From: Larix kaempferi
Taxonomy: Eukaryota; Streptophyta; Pinopsida; Pinales; Pinaceae
Length of the DNA stretch: 64,000 nt
NCBI GenBank assembly: GCA_027924585.1
Contig: BSBM01000123.1
Location: 16,012,001-16,076,000 of the forward strand
Direction: 5' to 3'
The position numbers and the translations under genes are program-made. How positions within the stretch are numbered: the first letter of the stretch is position 1; every line of letters begins with the position of its first letter. A model generated the notes under the pieces. The model searched no databases. It was not told the DNA's origin and worked only from the letters and a program-made list of their open reading frames with translations. Shown here one piece after another: positions 9,742-19,969 of this stretch.

Positions 9742-12700
9742 AGACATTGGATTTGCTTACATTTTGTTAATGATACTTATTTACATGATACATACTGAAT
9801 TGACTTTGACAAGAGGATCTAATTCGCATTGGTGTTTGGCTATTAATGAATGATCTGTTGGTTATACATTTGCTATATTGCATCCTCATTACCTTGTTTA
9901 AAGATACTCATTTCTGACTGATTATTTTCTGAACTTGTTAATATTTACATGCACACATTTTATTTGATGTTAAGAGTGCTCCTGCCTTAGCTTATGTATA
10001 TTTACTGTCCATTGCAAACCAAAGTTTGACATAAGGCATTATTGGATAGTCCTAAAGGCACTTACATACAGATCTGAAACTCACATTTTGGCTAATTGAA
10101 TTAAAACACATTTGATCTTTTGGTTTTCTTAGTTCATGATCATTTAAAAATTTATTCTCTTGGTTGGTAAATCACTGGTGCATAGTATTTGTTGGTCTCG
10201 ATAACTTTTAGGCTTGTTTGAACTTTGTTATTTAATGCATATCTTGCTGTTATATTTGATTAGTGAATGATCATGGATTGGCTTTAGTGAAGAGCTCTTA
10301 TATTGGATTGACCCTACGCTTGAGTAATCTCCTTGGTGAATCCTAGCACAATTGGTGATTCTTTGGTCATATAGTTTGCCTTAATTTACTGACGTTGAAT
10401 GATAAATTGCATGTCTTCTTCATTTTTTTGACTCCATTTAGGCACTGGTCTAACTAACACTTGCATAGAGAATATAGTCTTTTTGGTTGTATCAGTGTTC
10501 TACAGGGTTCCATAAGGATACTTCTCCTTGGTGGTTATTGGCTTCTGAAGAAGTTAGGATTGTGATTGAGGTGACATTGGATCACTTTCCTTATTTTTGC
10601 TTGTCTGGAAACTAGCCTTGCTAGTTTGCTCGGTAACACGGAGTTTGGTGCTTGACCCTTTCGACTTGAGACTGTGTTCAAGCTTGTCTCGCTCTTACAC
10701 TGCATACGAAGCTTCTTCGACTTGGTGAACGAGCGGGACTGATACATGTACTTGGCCCACTGCTGACTTGAGTCCATTGTCGTGGCTAACCCCTCAGGCC
10801 ATACTCGATGTTGGTATGCGGGGGTCTTGGATCTATTGGAGTCTATTGGCATTATGATGTATCAACTTCCTTTGTTTAGGTACTGCTTGGACGCACCTGG
10901 CTACCTTTTACCTACTAGGAAAGAGTTGAACAAGATCACCCAGGAGGATATTTATAGATAGTTTGTGCAAGTCACTTAGTTCATAGGGCGGTTTATGCAC
11001 AAAGATGCCTTGTTACGTTGAACACTTCATGGATTTGAGGGATGGTCTCATTGTTCGGCCCCATTGCACACTCCGTTGTTGGCCACACACTCTTTGTATT
11101 CCTTTAGGCTAGTTTAGAGTGGGTTCTCATCATCTTAGGGTGGAGATGAATCATGAAACTTACCGATTAGATAGGATATGCTAGGTATGCCACCTTCGAG
11201 AGGTTAAGATTGAGGAGCACTTTATCTTTCGCTATCCTATTTACTACGGGATTCGAGGGCGAATCCAATGTCTTTTTAGGGAGCTTCTCCCTAGGGAGCT
11301 TTAGACTTTGACCAATTTCTTTAGGTATCCTGACTAGAGATGCTTGGCCCTTTACTTGTAGGAGGCCTTCCAGCTTCGCTCCCTCATCATTCAACCATGA
11401 TCACATTTTGGACTAGCCTCACCTCAATGGATTACTTCCTTCCTGTTGGTGTCCCCATCGTCTAGGGGCTCCAAGAGATAGACGAATGGCGATATTGTTC
11501 TCAACCCCAGATTAGTTCGGATGTGGAGGACCACTTCCGCTTCCTTCAGACCTTAGCGGTATGACTAGTCTCGACCCCATGCCAACAGTCAAATGCTTTC
11601 ATCTAGGTCACAATTGTAGGCCCCCACTTCAAGCAACGACGCATTACCCAGTCTAGCCCCTCTTCCGGCTCTTCTTCCAGACAAAGCTCTATTTTGAAGT
11701 TTGGGGCTATTAGAAGTGGGTTATTGTGATCTTTCTGTTGCTGTTATAGACTTTAATTTACAACAGTCCTAAAGGCTGGAAATTCTATGGTTAAGATCTG
11801 AGAAACCTTCTTAGAAGAAGTAAAATTTAAGTTTTGCATTAATTGCCCAAATGCATGAAATTTCCATAGGTTGGCCCTCCATTAGAGCTTGGTTGTTAAA
11901 GGTAGACTCCATGCAATAGGATGGTTAGATAGACTGCATAATATTTTTTAGAAGGAAGACATTGTGAAGCATGTCTTTTGAGGTTGTTTAGCCGTGTATT
12001 TTAGGTTGGATTTAATCAATATATGCAGGTCTGTTTGTGGGCCCTCTATGGTGTAAAGAAATAACCTTAGGCAATGGATGGATGCTCAGGACACAAGGCA
12101 GAGATATTTGGAGAGATAGTGCACATAAATTTCCTTCTTGTGGATGATGAGGTGAAAGGAAACATTGAACAAGGGTTGTAGCAAAATTAATTTATTATGG
12201 GATTTTTCATTCTTTAGAGCTGATTTAGCAAATTAGTTTACAACCAGGATTAATAAATTTAGGAAAGATATGAACTTCTTGTCTCTAGGAGATAAAGCTG
12301 ACATATTGGCTTTCCTAGTCCATGTTGGGTGAGGAAGCTGCTTCTCAGTGTTGTTCACTTATTTCTAACAATTGATGGAATCCAATTGTGTATTGAATAC
12401 AATGACAGAAACATTTTCTAATGTTTTTATTTTATTTTATTGCATTTATCTGGCTCGGAAAGCCTCATGGGGGAACCCTAGATTGCTTTCCCGCATTCAT
12501 GGATGGCATTCCTAGTGTTACCTCACAGAGTAGCACCCTTCAACTAGGTCACGGGATCAACAATTTTTTAGGAGACGCACCCACTGTCACCTCAGTGCAT
12601 TCTGCTCTCCCTTTAGGCCTACCCCTTAGGCCACGAGAGGCTTCCCAAATATGGTAGAAATAGACCTGTAAGATACACAACAAGAACAACTCTATATCTC

Positions 12701-12855
12701 TACAAGACCTTCTCACCGAGTTAGTAGATTAGTGCCTTAATGGAGTCAAACAAGATATGCAATAAATACTCAATGTCTAAGAAGGTTTAGGAGCAATAAA
12801 ACTTGATGCTAATTGACTAACAAGGTGAATCAATTTTCCCCAATAAAAACCAACA
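9742..12855. other. No gene recognised; probable old repeat sequence
   Basis: No open frame here has a recognisable domain or good coding character. The stretch 10860-11700 has the texture of a heavily mutated retrotransposon (many interrupted short frames), but I cannot assign a family. Confidence 0.35.
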
Positions 12856-12863
12856 ATATAAAC
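12856..12863. repeat. 8-bp target-site duplication, left copy (hAT-3n)
   Basis: ATATAAAC is repeated exactly at 16472-16479, just outside matching inverted ends. Confidence 0.85.
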
Positions 12864-14293
12864 TAGCGTTATCAGACTCGCCGAAGACTCCCCGAGTCTA
12901 CACGAGTCTGCTGCGAAATGAGTACTCTACAAAGACTCGGCTAGCAAACTCGCCACTCCCCAGATTCGGCCAAACTCGCCAGAGACTCACCACACTCGCC
13001 AAACTCGCCAGATACTTGCCAAACTCGCCAGAGATGGTAATGTCAAATTCTTAAAGTAAAAGTGGCATTCTCCTTATCTTTCATTTTCTATCCTTTTACT
13101 TAGCTTTTTAACATTACCATTAATTGTTTCGGGATATTTGAGTGTGGTTCCAACCTCATTGGACTTCATATGCAAAATGTAGAATTTTAGATCCCATTCA
13201 AAATTCAACAGACTTAACAGACTTAACAGTATTAAGGGTTTTCAGGATTGCAACGTTTCCATTGGATTCTATTATGTATGACGGTAGGGGATTGGCATTT
13301 AATGAAGCACATCAACCCATCTATGTACCTCGATGTTGGTGGTGCTAATTGTTTAACTCCTTTGTCACGACCTTAGTAAAAATGTACCGTTCACTCAAGC
13401 AAAATTACATATTAGGCACTCAAAGCTTTTTCTACCTGTTTTAATTCTTGGATTAAGATGTTTCATCAAAATTGTAGGGTGTCAACTAATGTCCTTGGAG
13501 GATCAACTTTGAGATTCGGGATAGAGGCAAGGGCTAGAGCCTAGAAGTGGGGGAAACAGGGTGTTATTGATGAATAAGATCCTAATATAGGCAATGGTTT
13601 TGATGATATGTAGTTATTTGTTGTAGCATGAAGTTTTGAAGCTTTTTGGACTCTAGAGCTGATTTAGAGCCTCTTTGTTTATGCATTTTGGGTTAGATAT
13701 GGATCGCACTCTATGCAATTTTAGTTACATGCACCCGTACTTTCTGTATGAATCTCCTAGGGATGATTTGAGTTGGCTTGATGAGGCGACTGAGGATTTC
13801 TCTAGTGTTTCCATTTTTTGAAATGGAAACACCCAATACACCTACATCACAATTGTTTCTTTGGTCTAGCGTTGTTGGCACTAGCTCCTCTAGGCCCTGT
13901 TCTTTGCATTCTACTTCTCGTAGTCATGAATGAGACTTGAGATTGGGGTTGAAGACATTGTCTATTTTGATTTTCTACTTATGTTTTGAGTTATGTAGTT
14001 GAACTTGGTATGATTTGTGAATTTGTTAAAGGAATCGTCTTTCGGTTCACTATTTTGCATATAAATATGGAGCGTCAAATGTTGTATTATCATATTTTAT
14101 GAGATGATACAATGAACTCCTGCATATAATGTGGTTTTACAACTTATAGGGATTAGAAATGTCGTTAGTACATTATTTTGTGCACAAAATTTACAATATT
14201 TTGAGTTTTTTTTCTATTTGTTGAGTCTTTGCTTAGTCTTATCCGAGTTTTATCTGAGTTGCTGAGTCGGACGAGTCCCAAGCCCGTCGAGTC

Positions 14294-14516
14294 TGTTACA
14301 CTGTATCCGAGTGTAAGGGAGAATCCGTATTCGGATACTAAGGGAGGAAGATGCTCCATCTTCAATAAATATAAATATTGATAAAATATGAATGGTTGAT
14401 TACAATGAATGTTGGGCCTAGCTTTTATAGGCCTCATAGTGACTATTTACGAATGGTCACATCTATTCAAATATCCTAATTTACTATTTAAATAAAATAA
14501 TTAAATATTCATAACA
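14294..14516 (-). repeat. 3' LTR of the small LTR element
   Basis: Direct repeat of 16219-16440 with only a few mismatches. It runs from TGTTACAC to CATAACA on the plus strand and contains a TATA-like box (CCTATAAAAGC on the minus strand). Confidence 0.88.
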
Positions 14517-14533
14517 TTGTCTTCCCGTTAAGG
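14517..14533 (-). other. Polypurine tract of the small LTR element
   Basis: Minus strand reads CCTTAACGGGAAGACAA directly before the 3' LTR, matching the expected plus-strand primer position. Confidence 0.7.
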
Positions 14534-14823
14534 AAAGCTTTGTCCTCAAAGCTGAGTTTTGATGATGTCGTCTTTTATTCTGGCTGTGTTGAACTAATGA
14601 TGTGAGACATGCAATTTTGATTATGACCATTAATTCATTTTGTTTCTTTTTCTTTGGAATCTACATTAAATATATATTTGGTGAAGTTTCATTTATGCTT
14701 TAACCACTTGCTTGGTTGTAGATTTTAACTCTTCTTGTCATCAACTGAACAAACTTGACAGACTTGACACCAATCTTATCTTGTGTCTGATTAATCTTAT
14801 AGCTCATTGATATTCTTTTGAGG

Positions 14824-15363
14824 TTAGAGGATAGTCAAGGTATAGTTTAAATATGAAACATTTGATTTCTCTGATTTGATTTCTTTTGCACACTGTGGGA
14901 TCCATTCCTTATCGTTACATTGATCATCGTTATTGTCAGCAACACTGGCTTGACTCTCCTCGCAAACTTGGTCAATATCATCTCCATCTTTATCATATAT
15001 ATCATTGTTATTTTCGTCATCACTATGATATTCTGTATCCTTGTCTTGCTTATTATCTTGATTAATATTATTAATCTCATCTTGGTTGACATAATGGTTT
15101 TCTGTATCTTCCTCCTTTTCATCATTTTTATGTTCTTTATCTGGTTTTTCTTCCGGGCTTTGAAAGTCAGATTTAGATTTAGTTTTCGAGTCCTTGTCTT
15201 GAGAAGCCTTCGATCTGCTTTGTTGGCTTATTTTATTGAAGGCGTTGTTAATAGCTTTGTGAGTAGCTTTTACAACTGATTGTTCCATACGATCAAGTAT
15301 TTCGTCCATCTTTTTCGTTTGCTCATCAAAAATCATATTCAATTCTTCCCTAATTGACTTCAT
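14824..15363 (-). CDS. Gag-like acidic coiled-coil protein, 179 aa
   Basis: This is the only ORF inside the small LTR element and occupies the gag position between leader and polypurine tract. Residues 1-45 form a likely coiled coil (MDEILDRMEQSVVKATHKAI), followed by a Lys/Ser-rich stretch and a long Asp/Asn/Glu-rich tract (about 75-150). No zinc knuckle (CCHC) is seen. The codon bias towards GAT/AAT gives a long antisense frame that is an artefact. A particle-forming Gag role is inferred from position only; the protein is otherwise unrecognised. Confidence 0.5.
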   Translation of the reverse strand: MKSIREELNMIFDEQTKKMDEILDRMEQSVVKATHKAINNAFNKISQQSRSKASQDKDSKTKSKSDFQSPEEKPDKEHKNDEKEEDTENHYVNQDEINNINQDNKQDKDTEYHSDDENNNDIYDKDGDDIDQVCEESQASVADNNDDQCNDKEWIPQCAKEIKSEKSNVSYLNYTLTIL

Positions 15364-15579
15364 GGCTAACGTAAAAGTTTTCTAGACGTAATCAATAATA
15401 GATCCAATTAATTATTGAAAGAATATTGATAATTATTATTATTATTTAAAAAATAATAATGATATTTTACATATATATAGTTTTTAATAGTTTTTTTTTT
15501 AACACTTTGGGTAAAACTTTAATAATAATAAATATATATAATATATATATATTTAATTTTTTTTTGGTTTTTTTGTAGG

Positions 15580-16110
15580 TTTATGTAGATGGGGAAGGAA
15601 GGGAGGAGGCCCAGGGAGACAGAGGGAGGGAGGAGGGTGGGAAGGCGGTAGGATGCTGGAGATGGAGAGGGCGGTGAAGGGTGGTGGAGCAGGCGTGGCA
15701 CTAGAGCAGCGCGGAGGAGGAGCATGCAGGGTGCGGAAATGGAAGGAGGAAGGCGTTGGGGGTGGTGAAAGACGTGCGGGGGGGTGGAGGAGCTGTGGAG
15801 GGATGGGTGTGGCGGTGTAATAGCAATAGAGTAGCGTGAGTTTGCAGGTGAGCGGAGTGTAGAAGCAAGCAGGAGGGAGAAAGGAGGGAGCTGAGGTGGA
15901 TGGTGGCATTGGACGGTGGACGCAGTGGGAGGGAGCCAAATGGAGGGCGGGGAGGATGAGCAAGAGGTCGTGGACTGGTAGGGAGAGCACAAGTTGGATC
16001 AGGCAGCGACTTGGATGGAGTGCTAGCGGAGAGGTGAGGAAGATGAAGTGTGGGCGTAGGTGGAAGCGATCATATGGAGTTTTCAAAACGCGTGGAGGAA
16101 GCGGGTGATA
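15580..16110 (-). other. GC-rich leader with extreme strand asymmetry
   Basis: About 530 bp in which the plus strand is nearly all purine-rich GGAGG/GGTGG/GAAGG sequence, and the minus strand correspondingly C/T-rich. It lies between the primer site and the ORF of the small LTR element, so it is its 5' leader. Open frames of 157 and 177 codons on the minus strand are low-complexity Ser/Pro/Leu and are probably a by-product of composition. Confidence 0.6.
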
Positions 16111-16204
16111 AGGGAAGGGGAGGAGTTGTATGCAGAGGGAGAGGAGGTGTGAGAACAGAGTGTTGAGAAGAAAGAGCTAAATCCGAGATCAGGGGAGGAG
16201 CGAT

Positions 16205-16218
16205 TGCTCTGATACCAA
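16205..16218 (-). other. Primer binding site (initiator Met-tRNA type)
   Basis: Minus strand TTGGTATCAGAGCA abuts the inner edge of the 5' LTR. TGGTATCAGAGC is the standard plant LTR-element primer site complementary to the 3' end of initiator Met-tRNA. Confidence 0.88.
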
Positions 16219-16440
16219 TTTTACACTATATCCGAGTGTAAGGGAGAATCCGTATCCGGATACTAAGGGGGAAGATGCTCCATCTTCAAAAAATATAAAT
16301 ATTGATAAAATATGAATGGTTGATTACAATGAATGCTGGGCCTAGCTTTTATAGGCCTCGTAGTGACTATTTACGAATGGTCACATCTATTCAAATATCC
16401 TAATTTACTATTTAAATAAAATAATTAAATATTCATAACA
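16219..16440 (-). repeat. 5' LTR of the small LTR element
   Basis: Near-identical direct repeat of 14294-14516; the terminal base next to the primer site is changed so the usual AACA end reads AAAA. Confidence 0.88.
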
Positions 16441-16471
16441 GTCTTTGCCGAGTCCAAGTCTGACAACATTG

Positions 16472-16479
16472 ATATAAAC
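16472..16479. repeat. 8-bp target-site duplication, right copy (hAT-3n)
   Basis: ATATAAAC, exact copy of 12856-12863. Confidence 0.85.
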
Positions 16480-19360
16480 ATACAAGAAAGATAAAAATAG
16501 ACCGTGGAAATAACCCAAAAAGTACCTCCCGGCGATCACTACCCAAAGGAGGCCCAATTCCCCTTAGGGCGCACTTGCCTTGATGGATGAATGCTGCGTT
16601 TTGGGACTGATTTACCTTCATATCTGCAATTCCTTGCAATAATGGCTGAAAAACTTGATTTGACACTTCAAAACCTCCCTAGGTCTACCCCAGAGACTTG
16701 GAGATGAACTAGGAACCCCTTGCAACCACCGTGGTTTGACCCTCCTATCAAAATGGACCTACAAAACAACTGTACCAGATCTGCAATAGCCCTTAGAGAG
16801 GGACATCACCCTCCCTAGGGCTGACATCACCCTAAATTAATGTTTTTTTGGGCTGCAAAACAACCTTTTTATGTTTTTTTTCTTCGATTTTTTATGGATT
16901 TTTCAGCGATATAATAACTTCAGAAATTTATAACAGCAGTAACTACTTTAGAGATTAAACAAGTAAAGAATTTCAATGGCAAACAAATATTTTTTGGATT
17001 TTTCAAAATATATTTGATTTTTAGGGTTTTTATATTTTTTGTATTTTTTTTTCCATTATATAGTACAAGGAATTTTGTAGAAATAGATTTTTGGTGAAGA
17101 TGAGGGAATTAGACCTAAGTCTTATTCGTTCTGAGCACTGAGAAATTGAGGTTAATATTTCTCCTAAGAATTGGCAATCCAATATTTGAATGAACTAGGA
17201 CAAAGCTAAGTAACCCTAGGTTGTGATAGCTTTGACCTAGTTGGGGCAAAGAAAGATGCCAAGGCCCAAACACGAGAGACCCTTCAAGAGGGATGTCTCA
17301 CTTAAAAGAATACTATTATGCATAAAAACCTTAGGTTACTCCTACCTTGGATGCCTCTGGTAGTGCAATAGAAGAGGGTCAGAGATCTTACCACAATTGA
17401 GGAAGAAAAGAGAAGAGATTAATGTCTCAAGAATCTTTTCACCTTAGACAAGCCTTGAAAGATAGTAAAGAAGCCTTCATGCATCAACTTTATCCTTTAA
17501 AACCCTAGAATTGACCCAGAAAGGAGGTGCACACCACTTGATTAACTCATGTACACAAGAAGAAAAATAATTAATGTCTTGTTTGATCCCATGATCTTGA
17601 TTGCAAATGAGGAGTTGCCTTAATTATACTTGAAAAGGCTAACTTAAACCTCCTTTGAGCCGACCTACCTAAATTGTCTTTAAAATGATTTTTAATGCTT
17701 TTTTAGGGTTTGTCATCCACAATCCAGCGACTAAACCTCATAAGACATAAAATAATAATAAGATAAGATGAAGTGCTTCAACTTGATGATGAGTTGAGCT
17801 TGGAAGGAGGACGTAATGTCCCATCTAACCCCAATGTTTGTCTTTTACCCTCAATGCCCTCCTTCTTAGGTTGGTATGGCCTCTTTAAGCTTGCTTGGAT
17901 GGTGGACGATTGTTCTTCAAGACCAAGATGACCTATGGGGAAGGGATGATACAACAAGATAAGGTCCAAGGGGGTCAATGAGGTGTGCTAAGGCGGGTAA
18001 GACAACCCTTACAACCACAATCACCTCTACAAAGCATGAAATCATAAGTGTGGCTAGGAGACCCTAAGCCATGTGTCCAATGGATTCACTCCAAGGTGCA
18101 CCGGACACCCACCCAGGGCATAAATGCTCGACATGATGAGGGGTTATCTCTCATCAAGGGGTAGTCAGCGGAGCCACTAGGCCAACACCCCTTGAAACGA
18201 GGACCCAAGAGGACCTGCCATGACCAGATCAAGGGTCTTGAGCCCTGTTAGACCAACACTTTTACATAAACAAGCCCCAAGTTGGCCTTTTACATTGGCA
18301 AAAAGACCCCCCTCATTGGCACATCTGGTAGGGTGTGCTGCAGAGAATCTGGGGCGTAACAACCAGTTGAGCTGACCCCTTGGGCTAAGCATTTTCTAAT
18401 ATATACATATTCCCAAAGAGTATATCTACATTATTCTATTTGTTAAAAGGATTGTGGATTTGACACATATACACAATGCAAGGAAATTTTTTTAAACCTC
18501 TCAACAACATTATTCTTAATATGTGATAACTTTTGCAGTGCATTAAATGTTAAACTGAAATATTTCAGCAATTGGTGTAACTTTGTAAGATACAGATCTG
18601 TATATCTAATTCAGCAAGTGTGTTTTAAATGACTAGTGATGAACAGCCAAAAGAATGTCCTTTTTTACATCTCTGTTAGTCTGGATGCACACTTGAGTCC
18701 CATTGACATGTCTTTGGTCTTTTTTTTATTTGTCATTTTATCATTCTGTTATTGGTAGGTCTCCTCTTTTTAGCGGTTTGTTCTTCTGTTCATAATTCTT
18801 TTGATTTGAAAGTAAACTCTATTCTCCGGTACTGCAAATTCAAACCTTGCATTTCTTCTGTTTCATGCTGTATTAGCTATATCTTAAGCATGTAAAATCA
18901 ATAGCCACTTGATGGCCTGTCCTTGCATGAATTAGAAGAAAGCAACATATGAAAACGGTTGGTAATTACCATCAGAAAAATATACTGTTCCACTGTTTTC
19001 TATAAAATGAACAGAAAATACTTCTGTGGAGTGAATCTTGTACAATGTTGTCATAAAAATTTGCCATTTTTGGCCAAGACTTATGAATAGGATTTGATGG
19101 AAATAGGGGATACTATGTGCCTAGCTTCATTATTTACAATGAAGACTTGTGAAATTGTCAGCTTACTTGAGAAACAGACATCAAGGCCTCCAAGGTTATA
19201 AATAGGCTCAGGAGGGCCCAGCTTTTAAGCAGTTAATTTCAAATCTATTTTCAGCTTAGAGTTGTGCTGCTGGTTGATTCAAGAAGATAAGGTGTTTAGT
19301 TGTCAGCTTGTAAATTTTGGTTATGGTTGTTTATAAATTCACAACATTTAATCTTTTGCA
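16480..19360. other. No gene recognised; probable intron or upstream sequence of the host gene
   Basis: No frame has convincing coding character. The last part ends in a pyrimidine-rich tract and TTTTGCAG at about 19354-19361, the acceptor side of an intron preceding the host exon at 19365. Degenerate repeat sequence is likely within 17700-18400, but I cannot assign it. Confidence 0.4.
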
Positions 19361-19364
19361 GTAG

Positions 19365-19593
19365 ACTACAGAAGAATGGCCTGGCATAGAAAAGCAGCTT
19401 CAGCAAAAGTACAAAAGGTTGCTGGCAGGTCGTGAGGCTTGTGGACGAGTGAGAATCCTGGGCTTCCAATGGCGGGTACTTAGGTTTAACAGCATGACTC
19501 GAGAAAGTGTTGCAAAAGTTATGTCTGTTTACATTGACACAGATCCTGGTCGCCTATTCTTAATGCAACAACCACACTGCTTAGCTTTTCCAT
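19365..19593 (+). CDS. Host gene exon, conserved N-terminal region of a methyltransferase-like protein
   Basis: The exon encodes about 76 residues with clear coding character: TTEEWPGIEKQLQQKYKRLL, AGREACGRVRILGFQWRVLR, VYIDTDPGRLFLMQQPHCLA. The upstream boundary is one of several nested acceptors (CAG at 19361, TAG at 19364, CAG at 19370); a TAG codon in frame at 19362-19364 argues for 19365 or 19371. The downstream donor is CCAT|GTCAGT at 19593/19594 (phase 1). Joined to the exon at 37163 it gives LAFPYVKSMVSTGL without a break. I recognise the combined sequence as resembling a plant SAM-dependent methyltransferase or spermidine-synthase-like protein; substrate is unknown. Earlier exons are not seen. 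Confidence 0.78.
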
Positions 19594-19969
19594 GTCAGTT
19601 TCAACTTTCTATATGCCCGTCTGCTTTTCTTGGTGGTTTTGAGAAGTTTATGTGAGATTCAAATAATTATTGTGATGTTTTCAGTGCCTTGCAGTTTCCT
19701 ATAATATTAGCAAGTTTTTACGATCCAAACCAATACTCCCATGACATAAGGGCAGTACTAATTTGTTTATATGCATTTTTGTGCCCCTGTATTGAGTTTC
19801 AACTTTCTGACTTTTTAAAGGTTAATATAGTGGGTATAAATATGTTGGCTAATGCATAGTTCTGATTCTATAGAGTATTTCCTATATTTATGAAAGTTAG
19901 GAATGACAATATATTACAATTATCTTGGAACTTTATCTTAAGACATTTTCAAGACCTTCTGGTTCTTAT

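Larger units (their letters stand above)
14294..16440 (-). mobile_element. Small gag-only LTR retrotransposon (minus strand), 2147 bp
   Basis: Two near-identical direct repeats of about 222 bp bound it (14294-14516 and 16219-16440). On the minus strand the right copy is the 5' LTR. It is followed by a primer site TTGGTATCAGAGC (initiator Met-tRNA type), a C/T-rich leader, one ORF, then a polypurine tract AACGGGAAGACAA and the 3' LTR. No protease, RT or integrase is present, so it would be mobilised by another element. The size and gag-only content resemble TRIM or TR-GAG elements. Flanking bases AGTCT occur on both sides, overlapping the LTR termini by one base. It lies only 31 bp from the right end of the enclosing hAT. 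Confidence 0.85.
12864..16471. mobile_element. Non-autonomous hAT-type element carrying a nested LTR element
   Basis: The left end TAGCGTTATCAGACTCG matches CAATGTTGTCAGACTTG from the reverse strand of the right end (12 of 17, with TCAGACT and GTT conserved), and ATATAAAC is duplicated outside. The left 160 bp contain about ten ACTCGCC / GACTCG motifs, and GAGTC / CGAGT motifs recur near 14212-14293 and 16441-16457, forming subterminal arrays. Without the LTR element inserted at 14294-16440 the transposon is about 1.46 kb and encodes no recognisable transposase, so it would depend on an enzyme supplied elsewhere. Confidence 0.82.

Noticed and set aside
14920-15279. 119-codon plus-strand ORF rich in Ile/Val/Phe
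   Set aside because: Antisense shadow of the Asp/Asn/Glu-rich gag-like ORF; hydrophobicity is the complement of GAT/AAT codons.
15553-16086. 157- and 177-codon Ser/Pro/Leu-rich minus-strand ORFs
   Set aside because: They follow from pyrimidine-rich composition in the leader; no domain, and two frames are open at once.
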